From an uncultured Planctomycetales bacterium (GTDB lineage Bacteria; Planctomycetota; Planctomycetia; Pirellulales; Thermoguttaceae), in the NCBI GenBank assembly GCA_937889015.1, contig CALARR010000208.1, positions 1 to 64,000 of the forward strand: a stretch of 64,000 bases of DNA. The letters run 5' to 3'. Within the stretch, counting starts at the first letter, position 1. Every line of letters starts with the position of its first letter. Below, piece after piece: positions 18,357 to 27,676 of the stretch. The notes under the pieces were generated by a model. The model made no database searches, was not told where the DNA came from, and worked only from the letters and a program-made list of their open reading frames with translations. Both the position numbers and the translations under genes were made by a program.

Positions 18357-19844
18357 ATGCGAACCGAAAGTCTGAAACTGCTGATCCAGGCGGGCAATCC
18401 GATCCTGTCGATGGAGACGCCGGACGAACCGCGCGCGGTGCGCACCGTGCACGAGGCGGCCGCATTGCTGGCCTTGCCCGTGACGGAGTGGTCGGTGACC
18501 ACAGGGCTCACGACCACGTCGCCCGCAGCGCAACAGACGCTGGTCGAACCGGGCAAGGCGGCCGCGGCGTTGAAATACGTCAGCCAATGCTCCTATCCGG
18601 CGGTGTACCTGTTCAAGGACCTGGGGCCGCACTGCAAGGACCCGCAGGTGGTTCGCCTGATACGGGACCTGTATTTCTCGCCTGACTCACGTTTGTGGAC
18701 GTTGATCTTGTTGGACCCGATCGGCCTGCCGCCGGACGTGCGACGTCTAACGGTGCCCTTTGACGTGGGCTGGCCTGACGCCGACGAACTGCTGGAAGTG
18801 GTGCGTGCCACGTTTCAGGACGTGCAGCGGCGCAGCCTGCACAAGATCGAATCGAAGCTGACGGCGCGGGATTTGGAGATGCTCGTCCAGACGCTGCGCG
18901 GGCTGACTACTGACGAGGCGGCGCACATCGTGGCCGCGGCACTGCACGGGGACCGGGTGTTGGACAGCGGCGATCTGACGCGGATCGTGGATGCCAAGCG
19001 CAACCGCCTGGGGACCACCGGTTGCCTGGAATCGATCATGGCCGACGTCTCTCCGGACGAGGTGGGCGGCCTGCGCAACCTCAAACGCTGGCTGAACCTG
19101 CGGCACAGCGGGTTTTCGTCGCGGGGCCAGGAATTCGGGCTCGATCCGCCACGGGGAATCCTGTTGCTGGGGGTGCAGGGGTGTGGCAAGAGTCTCTGTG
19201 CAAAGGTGGTGGCCTCGGCCTGGCGCATGCCGTTGATGCGCATGGATCCCGGCGTGCTGTATCAGAAGTTCATTGGCGAGAGCGAGGCACGTTTGCGCGA
19301 GGCCCTGCACCAGGCGGAATCGATGGCCCCGGCCGTGCTGTGGATCGACGAGATCGAGAAGGCCTTCGCTTCGGCCAGCAGCGATTCGGCCGACGGGGGG
19401 CTGTCGCAGCGCATGTTCGGGACGCTGCTTTCCTGGATGCAGGATCACCGCCACCCGATCTTCCTGATCGCCACGGCCAACAACCTGGCGCAACTGCCGC
19501 CCGAACTGATGCGCAAGGGCCGCTTTGACGAGATCTTCTTTGTCGATCTGCCGGGCGCGGAGGAACGCGAGTCGATCTTCGCAATTCACCTGCGCAAGCG
19601 GTTGCGGGAGAAGAGCCGCTATGATTTGCCACATCTGGTGGCCGCCAGCGAAGGCTTCACCGGCGCGGAGATCGAGCAGGCCGTGATCTCCGGCTTGTAT
19701 GCGGCATTTGCGGAGAAGACGGACTGCTCGACCGAGCACATCCTGGCGGCGATTCAAACCACGCAGCCCCTGTCGGTCGTGATGCGCGAACACGTGGAGA
19801 AGTTACGGACCTGGGCCCAAGGCCGCTGCGTGATGGCCGACTGA
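18357..19844 (+). CDS. Ycf46-like AAA ATPase
   Basis: 495 residues, no signal peptide. An N-terminal Ycf46-type domain (about 1-225: LLIQAGNPILSMETPDEPRA, YLFKDLGPHC) precedes a AAA module with Walker A GVQGCGKS (272-279), Walker B VLWIDE (327-332), a sensor-1 TANN and an arginine-finger region MRKGRFDE. Ycf46 proteins of cyanobacteria and plastids are linked to carbon metabolism; their action is poorly known. This is the only clearly cytoplasmic product in the six-gene run. The start at 18357 lacks a strong Shine-Dalgarno but begins exactly at the family N-terminus, 97 bp after the previous stop. Confidence 0.88.
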   Translation: MRTESLKLLIQAGNPILSMETPDEPRAVRTVHEAAALLALPVTEWSVTTGLTTTSPAAQQTLVEPGKAAAALKYVSQCSYPAVYLFKDLGPHCKDPQVVRLIRDLYFSPDSRLWTLILLDPIGLPPDVRRLTVPFDVGWPDADELLEVVRATFQDVQRRSLHKIESKLTARDLEMLVQTLRGLTTDEAAHIVAAALHGDRVLDSGDLTRIVDAKRNRLGTTGCLESIMADVSPDEVGGLRNLKRWLNLRHSGFSSRGQEFGLDPPRGILLLGVQGCGKSLCAKVVASAWRMPLMRMDPGVLYQKFIGESEARLREALHQAESMAPAVLWIDEIEKAFASASSDSADGGLSQRMFGTLLSWMQDHRHPIFLIATANNLAQLPPELMRKGRFDEIFFVDLPGAEERESIFAIHLRKRLREKSRYDLPHLVAASEGFTGAEIEQAVISGLYAAFAEKTDCSTEHILAAIQTTQPLSVVMREHVEKLRTWAQGRCVMAD

Positions 19845-19867
19845 GAAGGCAACCTGAAGGCATCCCC

Positions 19868-21538
19868 ATGCAGACAAGACACCGTCGTCTCTTCTTTTCC
19901 GAATCCGGCCTGCGCACTTCACGCGTGATCGTTGGGGTGGCCGGGCTGATTGCGGGCTCGTGGGTCGCGCCGCGAACCGGCCGGGCAGAGGAGGCGTCTC
20001 TGGACCTCGCCAGGCAGCGAGGGGCTGTGTATGCCGAGTGCGGCCGTTGTGCTTTGGGTATCCTCAGCGGCTGGCTGGCGGAGAAGGTGGACCCCAAGAC
20101 GCACCTCTACAGCCGCGACGGCCAGTGGAACTACCACAACGAGGCGGCAGACCACTATTCGTCCCTGGTCCTGATGGCCCACTATCTGGAACCGGCCCTG
20201 ATCCGGCCCGGCGCGCCGCTGCATCGCACACTGCAAAGCTCCGTCCAGCTTTGTTCCACCCCGTCCGGGCTGCCAACGCACTACGATTTGAAGACCGGCA
20301 CGCAGGGTGAGGTCGCCAGCCTGACCAACCTGGCCGAATGGCTGCGCGACGGACTGATCCGCCTGGCCGAAGTCCTCGGCCACGACAATGACTGGTCGCG
20401 GGAAATGGAGCGACTGGTCGACGCCATGCTCTCCGAGTCTGCACGCCAAGGTGGTCTGCGCCACGCGATCAGCGATGAAGAGGGGCAAGGGAACATGCTC
20501 CAGACCCTGGCGCGCTTGTATGCCATGACGGGCAAGGAAGCCTATCTCACGGCTGCCGAAGGCCTGGCCGACGCCGTGTTGCTGGGTGATCAGCCCAAGA
20601 GGCCCTTCTCCAGCTTCCGCGACCACGGTTGCGAACTGGTGCCGGGATTGGGGGAGCTATTCGCGCTGGAGTGCAAGCTGGGCCGACCGAAGGCCAAGGC
20701 CTACCGTGCGCCCTTGCGGCAATTATTGGATGCGATCCTGGAGGGCGGAGCCCACCCGGTCAGTGGACTGTTCTGCGAATGCAAACCAGACGCCGATGGC
20801 CAGAAGTCCTGGCAGCAGCCGCCCGACACCTGGGGCTACGTCCTGTTCACCTATGAGAACTACGACCGTGGCACGGGCGAGGGGCGTTATCGCGCGGCGG
20901 TGGAGAAGCCACTCCGCTGGCTTTTGGAACACCGCAGCCAGTACGCCGAACTGCGTGGCAATCTCTGGCCGCGATCCAGGGTCTCGGACGACTGGAGCGA
21001 CAGCTACGAGAGCATGATCGTGCTCTGGACCCGCTATCCGGAGGTGGGCGACGCGGCGGCCTGGCTCGATTGGGCTACGCTGCAACATGTGCATCGCCGT
21101 CCGAAGAGCGATAAGTATCCCTATGGCCCCTACACGGGCGGACACCTGGACGGCAGCGCCGGACGGACCCTCTGCATGCACATGATGCTCCAGTCGCAGG
21201 GGGTGCGCGCCTCGCCCTTTGGCCAGGGGGTCGAACTCGGCGCCGTGCGGCGGGGCGAGGAGTTGCTGCTGGCGCTGCGTGCCGAACAGGCCTGGGAAGG
21301 CCGCCTGGTCTTCGACGGACCGCGCACGGAGTATCCCACGGTTACCATCGATTGGGCCCGGATCAACGAGATGCCGCAGTGGTTTGTGGTGCGTCCGCGG
21401 CACAAGTACCGCGTGCAAATCGACGACGCGGTCCCCACGGTCCGGGCTGGATCCGAGTTGCTAGCCGGCCTCCCGTTGCGCGTTGATCCGCAGGCGCCGC
21501 GGACAGTACGCGTGGCCCGACAGTCCATTTCCCAATGA
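19868..21538 (+). CDS. Exported alpha-helical-barrel protein, glycosidase-like, function unknown
   Basis: 556 residues. The N-terminus (TRHRRLFF followed by a hydrophobic stretch ending RAEE) is a leader, possibly twin-arginine-like. The body consists of repeated paired helices with aromatic and acidic residues (GQWNYHNEAADHYSSLVLMA, SFRDHGCELVPGLGELFALE, TWGYVLFTYENYD) as in (alpha/alpha)6 barrels of glycan-degrading enzymes; a beta-rich tail contains INEMPQWFVV. The product at 61212-63377 has the same motifs in the same order. I cannot assign a CAZy family. It starts 23 bp after the AAA ATPase and overlaps the ATG of a possible longer version of the next gene. Confidence 0.8.
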   Translation: MQTRHRRLFFSESGLRTSRVIVGVAGLIAGSWVAPRTGRAEEASLDLARQRGAVYAECGRCALGILSGWLAEKVDPKTHLYSRDGQWNYHNEAADHYSSLVLMAHYLEPALIRPGAPLHRTLQSSVQLCSTPSGLPTHYDLKTGTQGEVASLTNLAEWLRDGLIRLAEVLGHDNDWSREMERLVDAMLSESARQGGLRHAISDEEGQGNMLQTLARLYAMTGKEAYLTAAEGLADAVLLGDQPKRPFSSFRDHGCELVPGLGELFALECKLGRPKAKAYRAPLRQLLDAILEGGAHPVSGLFCECKPDADGQKSWQQPPDTWGYVLFTYENYDRGTGEGRYRAAVEKPLRWLLEHRSQYAELRGNLWPRSRVSDDWSDSYESMIVLWTRYPEVGDAAAWLDWATLQHVHRRPKSDKYPYGPYTGGHLDGSAGRTLCMHMMLQSQGVRASPFGQGVELGAVRRGEELLLALRAEQAWEGRLVFDGPRTEYPTVTIDWARINEMPQWFVVRPRHKYRVQIDDAVPTVRAGSELLAGLPLRVDPQAPRTVRVARQSISQ

Positions 21539-21552
21539 ACAGGAGTGTAGCA

Positions 21553-24012
21553 ATGCGAGGCGATATGCTTTGGGCTTGGTTTCTCTGCCTGGCGTTGGGC
21601 CTGCCGGCTGTGGCCGACTCTGTGACCATCGTGGAACGGGGCGAGCCCCGGGCCGCGATTGTCTTGGCCCCAGATGCCTCATCGCAGCTCCGTGCGGCCT
21701 GCGCCGAGATGCAGTCGTGCGTTCGGCTGGCGAGCGGGGCCAAGCTGGAGATCGTCACTGACCGACCGGCGAACCTGGCGGCCATCCACGTCGGGCGCAG
21801 CGAGTACGTCGCCGGATTGAAGCTCGATTTACAGGGGCTCGACGGCGACGGATTCGTGATCGCCTTTCCTGACGCCCGGAATATTGTGGTCTTGGGGCCG
21901 ACCGACTGGGGCACGGAGTTCGGCGTCTACGAGTTCCTGGAACGCTATCTTGGCGTGCGTTGGTTGCTGCCGGGCCAGGCGGGAACCGATGTCCCACAGG
22001 CCTCCACAATCGCCATTTCCACTGAACCGGTGAGACAGACGCCGGTCTTCTTCTCCCGATTGATGAGCGGCTTCTCCGGCAACGGACAATCGACCTGGGC
22101 ACGGCGCAACCGCATGCACGGTCGAGTCAGTTTTCACCACAATCTGCGACAACTGTTCCCCTGGAAGGTTTACGCGCAGACGCATCCTGAGTTCTACCCG
22201 ATGATCGACGGGAAGCGGTTGGTGCCGACGCGCGACGAGGGGTGGCAACCCTGCTTCACGGCCCCAGGCATTGTCGACGAAGCGGTGAAGAACATCGTCG
22301 CCTTCTTCGACCGCTACCCCGACGCCACCTCGTATTCGCTGGGGATGAACGACAATCGCAACTTCTGCCAGTGCCCCGAGTGCCAGACGCGGATCAGCGG
22401 GGAAAAGAACTTCCTGGATCGCGTGGACTACTCCGAACTCTATTACGACTGGGCGAATCGCGTGATTGAAGGGGTGCTGAAGAAGCATCCGGACAAGTAT
22501 TTCGGCTGCCTGGCCTACAGCAACCTGGCCGCGCCGCCGCGCAAGGTTCGATTGCATCCGCGGCTGATCCCCTTCATGACCTACGATCGCAACAAGTGGA
22601 TCGACCCGGAGATCCGCCAGACCGGCCAGGAGTTGACCGTCGCCTGGCAGCAGCAGAGCCCGACACTCGGCTGGTACGACTACATCTACGGTCGGCCGTA
22701 CTTGCTCCCGCGTGTCTGGTTCCACCACATGGCCGACTACTATCGCTGGGGACAGGCCCACAGCGTGCGCGCTATGTATGCCGAGGCCTATCCCAACTGG
22801 GGCGAAGGCCCCAAGCTGTACGTGGCCTTCAAGCTGCAGTGGGACCCAGCGCAGGACGTAAACCGGCTGCTCAATGACTGGTACGTTCATTGCGTGGGAG
22901 AGCGCGCGGCAGCGTCCCTGGCCAAGTATTACGCGCATTGGGAGGACTTCTGGACCCGGCGCATCCTGGACTCCGCCTGGTTCACCAGGGCCGGGCAGTA
23001 CCTGCCTTTCAACCGCGATCCGGCCTACCTGGCTGAGTTGACCGATGCGGAGATTGCCGAGTGCCGCAGTCTGCTGGAAACGACGTTGGCGCAGACTCAG
23101 ACTCCACAACAGAAGGCCAGGGCCCAGGTCCTGATGGATGCCTTTGAGTACTATGAGTGCTCGGCGATTGTCTACCGGGCCAGCCGAGTCCTGCCCGACA
23201 CGCCGCACAGCGAGAAGGAGGCCCTTGCCGCTCTGGATTCGGTGGGGCGGGCCTTTGCCGCGACGCAGAAGCGGCGTCACCTGCTGGAGACTGTCCTGCC
23301 TAAGCACGCCTTGCTGGCCAACATCGCTGAGCGACCGTTGCTGCGTGACGACTGCCCCTGGATGGACTGCTTGTTGCGGATCTACGACTGGAACGAGGAA
23401 CGGACCGGGCCCGTACACGATCGCCTGCGAAGCCTGGCCGAGAAGCATCGCGGCAGCGCCTTGGGCGAGGCGGTGGAATTGCTGGCCGCGGCGTTCAAAC
23501 CGGCGTCGGACCTGGGGCAGAAGGCACGCAACGGCAGCTTCGAGGACCTCGGCAGCGGCACAGCAGCACGTGCCACACCGCGAGACTGGAGCCAGTGGAT
23601 CCGTCCGAAGACCACGGCCCAGATCGAGTGGAGTTCCGAAGCGGCGCGCTGCGGCAAGCTAGGCCTGACGATCCGCGATGCGACGGCGGCATCGGTGATC
23701 CAGTCGGTGCCCGTCCAGCCGGGCGAGAAGTACCTGGCGTCGGCGTTTCTCAAGGGCCAGGTCGGCCCGACCGCGAGGGTTGGGCTGGTGGTCAAGTGGC
23801 AGGACAAGGCCGGCAAGTGGCTGCCGGCGGCGGACGCCAAGTCGCAGCCATTGCCGACCGGCCTGACGCAAACCTGGATCCGCCGCTCGGCACTGGTCAA
23901 GGTTCCCGAGGGTGCGGCCCGAGCCATGCTGATGCTTTCGGCCTCGCAGCAATCGCCGGAAGACTACGCCTGTTTCGACGACGTGGAACTCAAACCGATT
24001 CCGACGCCGTAG
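21553..24012 (+). CDS. Exported DUF4838 protein 1
   Basis: 819 residues from this start. A signal peptide is followed by an N-terminal alpha-glucuronidase-like (GH67-N-type) domain, including TEFGVYEFLERYLGVRWLLP, then the DUF4838 domain with the cluster CQCPEC (Cys272, Cys274, Cys277) and a C-terminal jelly-roll (about 660-819: NGSFEDL, YLASAFLKGQ). DUF4838 proteins occur in glycan-utilisation loci; their activity is not known to me. An in-frame ATG at 21535 overlaps the previous stop, but AGGAG at 21540-21544 positions 21553 as the start. Last gene of the six-gene run. Confidence 0.88.
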   Translation: MRGDMLWAWFLCLALGLPAVADSVTIVERGEPRAAIVLAPDASSQLRAACAEMQSCVRLASGAKLEIVTDRPANLAAIHVGRSEYVAGLKLDLQGLDGDGFVIAFPDARNIVVLGPTDWGTEFGVYEFLERYLGVRWLLPGQAGTDVPQASTIAISTEPVRQTPVFFSRLMSGFSGNGQSTWARRNRMHGRVSFHHNLRQLFPWKVYAQTHPEFYPMIDGKRLVPTRDEGWQPCFTAPGIVDEAVKNIVAFFDRYPDATSYSLGMNDNRNFCQCPECQTRISGEKNFLDRVDYSELYYDWANRVIEGVLKKHPDKYFGCLAYSNLAAPPRKVRLHPRLIPFMTYDRNKWIDPEIRQTGQELTVAWQQQSPTLGWYDYIYGRPYLLPRVWFHHMADYYRWGQAHSVRAMYAEAYPNWGEGPKLYVAFKLQWDPAQDVNRLLNDWYVHCVGERAAASLAKYYAHWEDFWTRRILDSAWFTRAGQYLPFNRDPAYLAELTDAEIAECRSLLETTLAQTQTPQQKARAQVLMDAFEYYECSAIVYRASRVLPDTPHSEKEALAALDSVGRAFAATQKRRHLLETVLPKHALLANIAERPLLRDDCPWMDCLLRIYDWNEERTGPVHDRLRSLAEKHRGSALGEAVELLAAAFKPASDLGQKARNGSFEDLGSGTAARATPRDWSQWIRPKTTAQIEWSSEAARCGKLGLTIRDATAASVIQSVPVQPGEKYLASAFLKGQVGPTARVGLVVKWQDKAGKWLPAADAKSQPLPTGLTQTWIRRSALVKVPEGAARAMLMLSASQQSPEDYACFDDVELKPIPTP

Positions 24013-24023
24013 AAGGCGCAGCG

Positions 24024-24046
24024 CCGGTCGCCACGAGGGAGACCGG
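24024..24046. terminator. Possible bidirectional terminator between convergent genes
   Basis: CCGGTC (24024-24029) and GACCGG (24041-24046) are perfect inverted arms with an 11-base loop, placed between two converging genes. There is no T-run, so termination is only plausible. Confidence 0.3.
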
Positions 24047-24066
24047 ACATGGGCGCCGGCGAGCGG

Positions 24067-24579
24067 TCAGGGTTTTCCCCAGGCGCGTTCGAAGTTGTCG
24101 CACACGCCGTCGTGGTCCGCGTCCTGATAGAACCAGCCCGCCCCGCGTCCGTAGCCGGGCCCGCCGCCCCAACCGCGGCCATAGCCGCGGCCGTAGCCGC
24201 CACCATAGCCCGGTCCACCACCCCATCCGGGGCCGCGTCCGTAGCCCCTTCCGTAAGCGGGGCCAAGGCCCGGTCCGCCCCAAGGACAGGTTGCGGCCGG
24301 AGCGGAGACTTCCGCGGCGAGCGTCTTGCGCAAGCCCTGGAGTTTCTCGGTTAGGGTCTGGATCTGCTTGGGATCGGGGTTCTCGGCGTTGCGCGCCTGG
24401 AGCAGATCGGCCATCGTGCGATGCATCTCCGCGCGGAGTTCCAGGAGCTTGCTCGGCGTTGCCTGAGCGGCCGGGGCAGGCACCGGCTTGGTTTCGGGCG
24501 TGGGGTCGGCTGCCTGGGCCAGGCAGCCCAGACCGATCGCCAGGCAGGCCAGGATCGGCGTCCAATGTCGCGTGCTCAT
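24067..24579 (-). CDS. Small exported Gly/Tyr/Arg-rich protein with Ca-binding-type loop
   Basis: 170 residues. Signal peptide about 1-23, a Pro/Ala linker, a short helical part (about 45-88, LRAEMHRTMADLLQARN and TEKLQGLRKTLA, coiled-coil-like, recalling periplasmic Spy/CpxP-type sensors), then about 55 residues of Gly with Tyr, Arg, Pro and Trp in short repeats (GRGYGRGPGWGGGPGYGG), and a terminal DADHDGVCDNFE loop of EF-hand/dockerin/TSP3 type. Start at 24579 is chosen because AAAGGA sits 10 bases upstream; an ATG three codons earlier is too close to it. Function unknown; the helical part plus metal-type loop suggests envelope metal or stress handling, by inference. Confidence 0.75.
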   Translation of the reverse strand: MSTRHWTPILACLAIGLGCLAQAADPTPETKPVPAPAAQATPSKLLELRAEMHRTMADLLQARNAENPDPKQIQTLTEKLQGLRKTLAAEVSAPAATCPWGGPGLGPAYGRGYGRGPGWGGGPGYGGGYGRGYGRGWGGGPGYGRGAGWFYQDADHDGVCDNFERAWGKP

Positions 24580-24964
24580 GATATCCATCCTTTCTGTAGG
24601 GCTTGCAGCCCGCGTCAGCCCCGTTGGAGGCACTGGGCTGCAAAAGGTACACACTGCCAGGGCCGCATGCGTTCTCGGATTTCACACTCCCCAGGGTTGG
24701 TTCGGTTGCCATCGGCACACTCGATCCGGCTATCCATCCCCGTCGCGCCTCGCCGGATCGCTGGCGGCCCATTGAAATCCGCAACGCCATTCTGTAAGGG
24801 CAACTTGCGTGCCAATGGGAGCGGCGGTAAAACTGGGCTTGCTGGCTTCCTTGGATTTCAGCATGGCCAATGGCCCAAGCGATTTCGCTGCACGCCTGCC
24901 AGTGAAGGCATTGCCCAGAGCACCCCGGCTGTTTCCTACCTTGACTCGTGTTCGGAGTCCCACC
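24580..24964. other. Divergent intergenic region
   Basis: 385 bases between the Gly-rich gene and the second DUF4838 gene. Apart from the 9-bp inverted repeat I find no strong promoter pair. A reading frame open from 24809 runs into the DUF4838 gene, but its first 52 codons look non-coding. Confidence 0.5.
24603..24643. repeat. Inverted repeat in the divergent region
   Basis: TTGCAGCCC (24603-24611) and GGGCTGCAA (24635-24643) are perfect 9-bp inverted arms 23 bases apart, just upstream of the Gly-rich gene. It may be an operator or a leader hairpin. Confidence 0.4.
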
Positions 24965-27613
24965 ATGCCACGCGTTCATCTGTCGTTGCCGATCCATTCA
25001 CTGCGGCCTGTTTTGCGATCCGCATGGAGCATCGCGATTGCTGCGAGTTGTGTTCTGTGCTGTGGTGCGAGCTGGGCACTGGGCGCGGTGGATGTCGTGA
25101 GTGCAGGCCAAGCACGGGCCGTGGTCGTCCTGCCGGAGAACTGCCAGGCCGTCGTGCGGTACGCCGCCGAGGAGTTGGTCTACCATGTGGCCAAGGCGAC
25201 GGGAGTCAAGTTGGCGGTGGTCACCGAGGGGCAGGAGCCGCCGCAGCCAGCCGGTCGCGTCTATCTGGGGCCGACCAGCGCAGCCAGGAAGGCGGGAATC
25301 GATGCCGCGCAACTCGCGCCGGACAGCTTCAGGCTGCGGACCTTGGGTTCGACGTTGTTTGTTGTGGGCCGCGACAGCCCAGGCAAACCGCTTTCGCCCG
25401 ACACCCTGGCCGGCACGCTGTTCGGTGTGTACGAGCTCCTGGAGCGTGTGTTGGGGGTGCGCTGGCTGTGGCCGGGAGAGTTGGGCGAGCATGTGCCGAA
25501 GACGGCTGAAGTGCGTATTTGCGACTTGGACGAGACGATCGCCCCGCGGCTGATCATTCGCCGGTTGCGGAGCACGCTCGACGGGCGTCCGGCGGCGGCC
25601 AACACCGAAGACGGTTTTTCGCGCGCAGCGCTGGCCAAGGCCCGAGCGGACGAGGCACGCTGGCTGCGGCGGCAACGGATGGGCCATTCGCGCACGATGC
25701 GTTGGGGTCACGCCTTCACCGCCTGGTGGCAGAAATACGGCCAGGAGCATCCCGAGTGGTTCAACCTGCTGGAAGACGGTCAGCGCAAGCCACAGAGTCG
25801 CGACAGCTCGCGGATTGCGATGTGCGTTTCCAATCTGGGACTGCACGAACAGATCGTGAAGAACTGGCTGGAGGCCTGCCAGGCGCGGCCTGAGGCCAAA
25901 CCGAACATCAACGGCTGCGAGAACGACGTCTACGGCCGGTGCCAGTGCGCGGCCTGCCGGGCATGGGACGTGCCACGGACCGATACGGAACAGTACTCCG
26001 ACCGTTTTTCGCGTTATGGGATCGTCTCGGACCGCTACGCGCGATTCTGGCGCACGCTTCAAGAACTGGCTGCCCGGCATGACCCGGACGTGATCGTGGC
26101 CGGTTACGCCTATGTGAACTACGCCGCGCCGCCGGTCCGCGAGAAGCTCAACGACCACGTGTGGATCGGCCTGGTGCCGGACAGCTTCTACCCGCGCACA
26201 GCCGAGGAGCATCGCGTGTGTTTGGACATGTGGCAAGGCTGGGCGCGCACGGGCTGCAAGCTGTTCCTGCGTCCTAACTACACGTTGGACGGCTATTGCA
26301 TGCCCTACCTCTACACACACCAGTTCGCGGAGGAGTTCGCGCATCACGCGCGCCACGGCATGATCGCCACGGATTTCGACTCGTTGACCGCGATGTGGGC
26401 CGCACAGGGCCCGCAGCTCTACCTCTTCGCGCGCTGGCAGAATTGCCTGGACCGGCCGGTGGACGAGGTGCTGGCGGAGTATTACGCCGGATTCGGCCCG
26501 GCGGCGCAGGCCGTGCAGGCGTACTTCGACTACTGGGAACGGTACTGTATGGGCCATTTCCAGGAGTTCCGCGAAGCGGCCAAGCAGACCGGCGGAAAGT
26601 GGTCCAGCTTCCCGCGCTATAGCCATCTGTGTTTCACTGCAGACGCGATTGGCCGGGGCTACGCGATTCTCGACCAGGCGAAGCAGGCGGCGGCCAACGA
26701 TGAGGTGGCCGCGGCGAGGGTCGAGTTTCTCCGCAAGGGCCTGGTCCACGCCGACAAGTCGGCCGCGGCGGCTCGCGCTCAGATCCAAGGCGACTTCCTC
26801 GCGACGCAACAGGCGCTGGCCGATCTGCGCAGCTATCGCCGCCAAATCGCCGAGGACAACGTGGCCAACCTGGCCTACTGTCTCTTCCTGGAACAACGGG
26901 CCTTTGGGGCGACGGTCCGCGATGTTCTCTATCGCGGGCAGCCGCTGAAGGCGATGGCCGCCAGCGTGCCGCCGGGGGACCTGCAGCCGATTTCACTTCG
27001 GGGCCACTATGGTTGCGTGGCCCTGCTCAAGCCGGGCGAACGGTTCCAAGCCACGATCACCACACGCCGGGTGGGCGCCAATCCCAAGCCCATCGAGTGG
27101 AGCCTCATGTCGCCCGAACAACAAGTGCTGGCCAAGGGCGAGATCCCCGCGGGCAAGCCGGCGTCCATCGATGTCCCGGCTCCGCAGGAAGGCATCCACA
27201 ACTTGATCCTTAGCACCAATGCAAATCTGGCGCAGCTCACGCTGCAGAACGAGCATGCCGTGATCCTCGGCCGCCAGTTGGGACTGCTGAAAGCCAGTGG
27301 ACCGATGTACTTCTTCGTCCCCGAGTCGACCAAGAGCTTCCAGATCAAACTGGAATCGCCCAGTCCGGGGGAGACGGCCAAGGTTGCGGTACTCGATCCG
27401 CAGGGGCGCGAGATCGCCTCGGGTGACACGGGCGAGCAGAAGGAAGCGACGCTGAAGATCGTTGTCCCGCGGGGACAAGCCGGCAAGGCCTGGTCGGTGG
27501 TGCCCGCCAGTGGGCCGAAAGGCGTATGGGAGGACTACACGATCACCCTGGGTGGCGAATTGCCGCCCTACTGGGGCTTTCAGCCAGAGCGGCTGCTGAT
27601 CCCCGGTCGGTGA
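24965..27613 (+). CDS. Exported DUF4838 protein 2
   Basis: 882 residues, signal peptide about 1-40 after a basic start. The same plan as the product at 21553: a GH67-N-like domain (AGTLFGVYELLERVLGVRWL), the DUF4838 core with a matching Cys cluster CQCAAC (Cys326, Cys328, Cys331), then about 250 residues of helical and beta-rich tail. Pairwise similarity is clear in the core but low elsewhere, so this is an old duplication or two separately acquired members. Start at 24965 follows GGAG. It is probably secreted and acts on or binds uronic-acid-rich glycan, judging only by the GH67-N-like domain. Confidence 0.88.
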   Translation: MPRVHLSLPIHSLRPVLRSAWSIAIAASCVLCCGASWALGAVDVVSAGQARAVVVLPENCQAVVRYAAEELVYHVAKATGVKLAVVTEGQEPPQPAGRVYLGPTSAARKAGIDAAQLAPDSFRLRTLGSTLFVVGRDSPGKPLSPDTLAGTLFGVYELLERVLGVRWLWPGELGEHVPKTAEVRICDLDETIAPRLIIRRLRSTLDGRPAAANTEDGFSRAALAKARADEARWLRRQRMGHSRTMRWGHAFTAWWQKYGQEHPEWFNLLEDGQRKPQSRDSSRIAMCVSNLGLHEQIVKNWLEACQARPEAKPNINGCENDVYGRCQCAACRAWDVPRTDTEQYSDRFSRYGIVSDRYARFWRTLQELAARHDPDVIVAGYAYVNYAAPPVREKLNDHVWIGLVPDSFYPRTAEEHRVCLDMWQGWARTGCKLFLRPNYTLDGYCMPYLYTHQFAEEFAHHARHGMIATDFDSLTAMWAAQGPQLYLFARWQNCLDRPVDEVLAEYYAGFGPAAQAVQAYFDYWERYCMGHFQEFREAAKQTGGKWSSFPRYSHLCFTADAIGRGYAILDQAKQAAANDEVAAARVEFLRKGLVHADKSAAAARAQIQGDFLATQQALADLRSYRRQIAEDNVANLAYCLFLEQRAFGATVRDVLYRGQPLKAMAASVPPGDLQPISLRGHYGCVALLKPGERFQATITTRRVGANPKPIEWSLMSPEQQVLAKGEIPAGKPASIDVPAPQEGIHNLILSTNANLAQLTLQNEHAVILGRQLGLLKASGPMYFFVPESTKSFQIKLESPSPGETAKVAVLDPQGREIASGDTGEQKEATLKIVVPRGQAGKAWSVVPASGPKGVWEDYTITLGGELPPYWGFQPERLLIPGR

Positions 27614-27676
27614 AAGGCGTCGAGCCCGCGGTGACCGCCGGCCACGGTGTTGTCTCGTCGTTTCAGGAGACTCAGC

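Noticed and set aside
21829..23448. 539-codon minus-strand frame inside the first DUF4838 gene
   Set aside because: It has no start site, no domain and the composition of an antisense frame.
24120..24290. Tandem GC-rich repeats as a CRISPR or satellite array
   Set aside because: The repeats are codons of the Gly/Tyr/Arg-rich tail of a small exported protein; units are irregular and no spacers exist.
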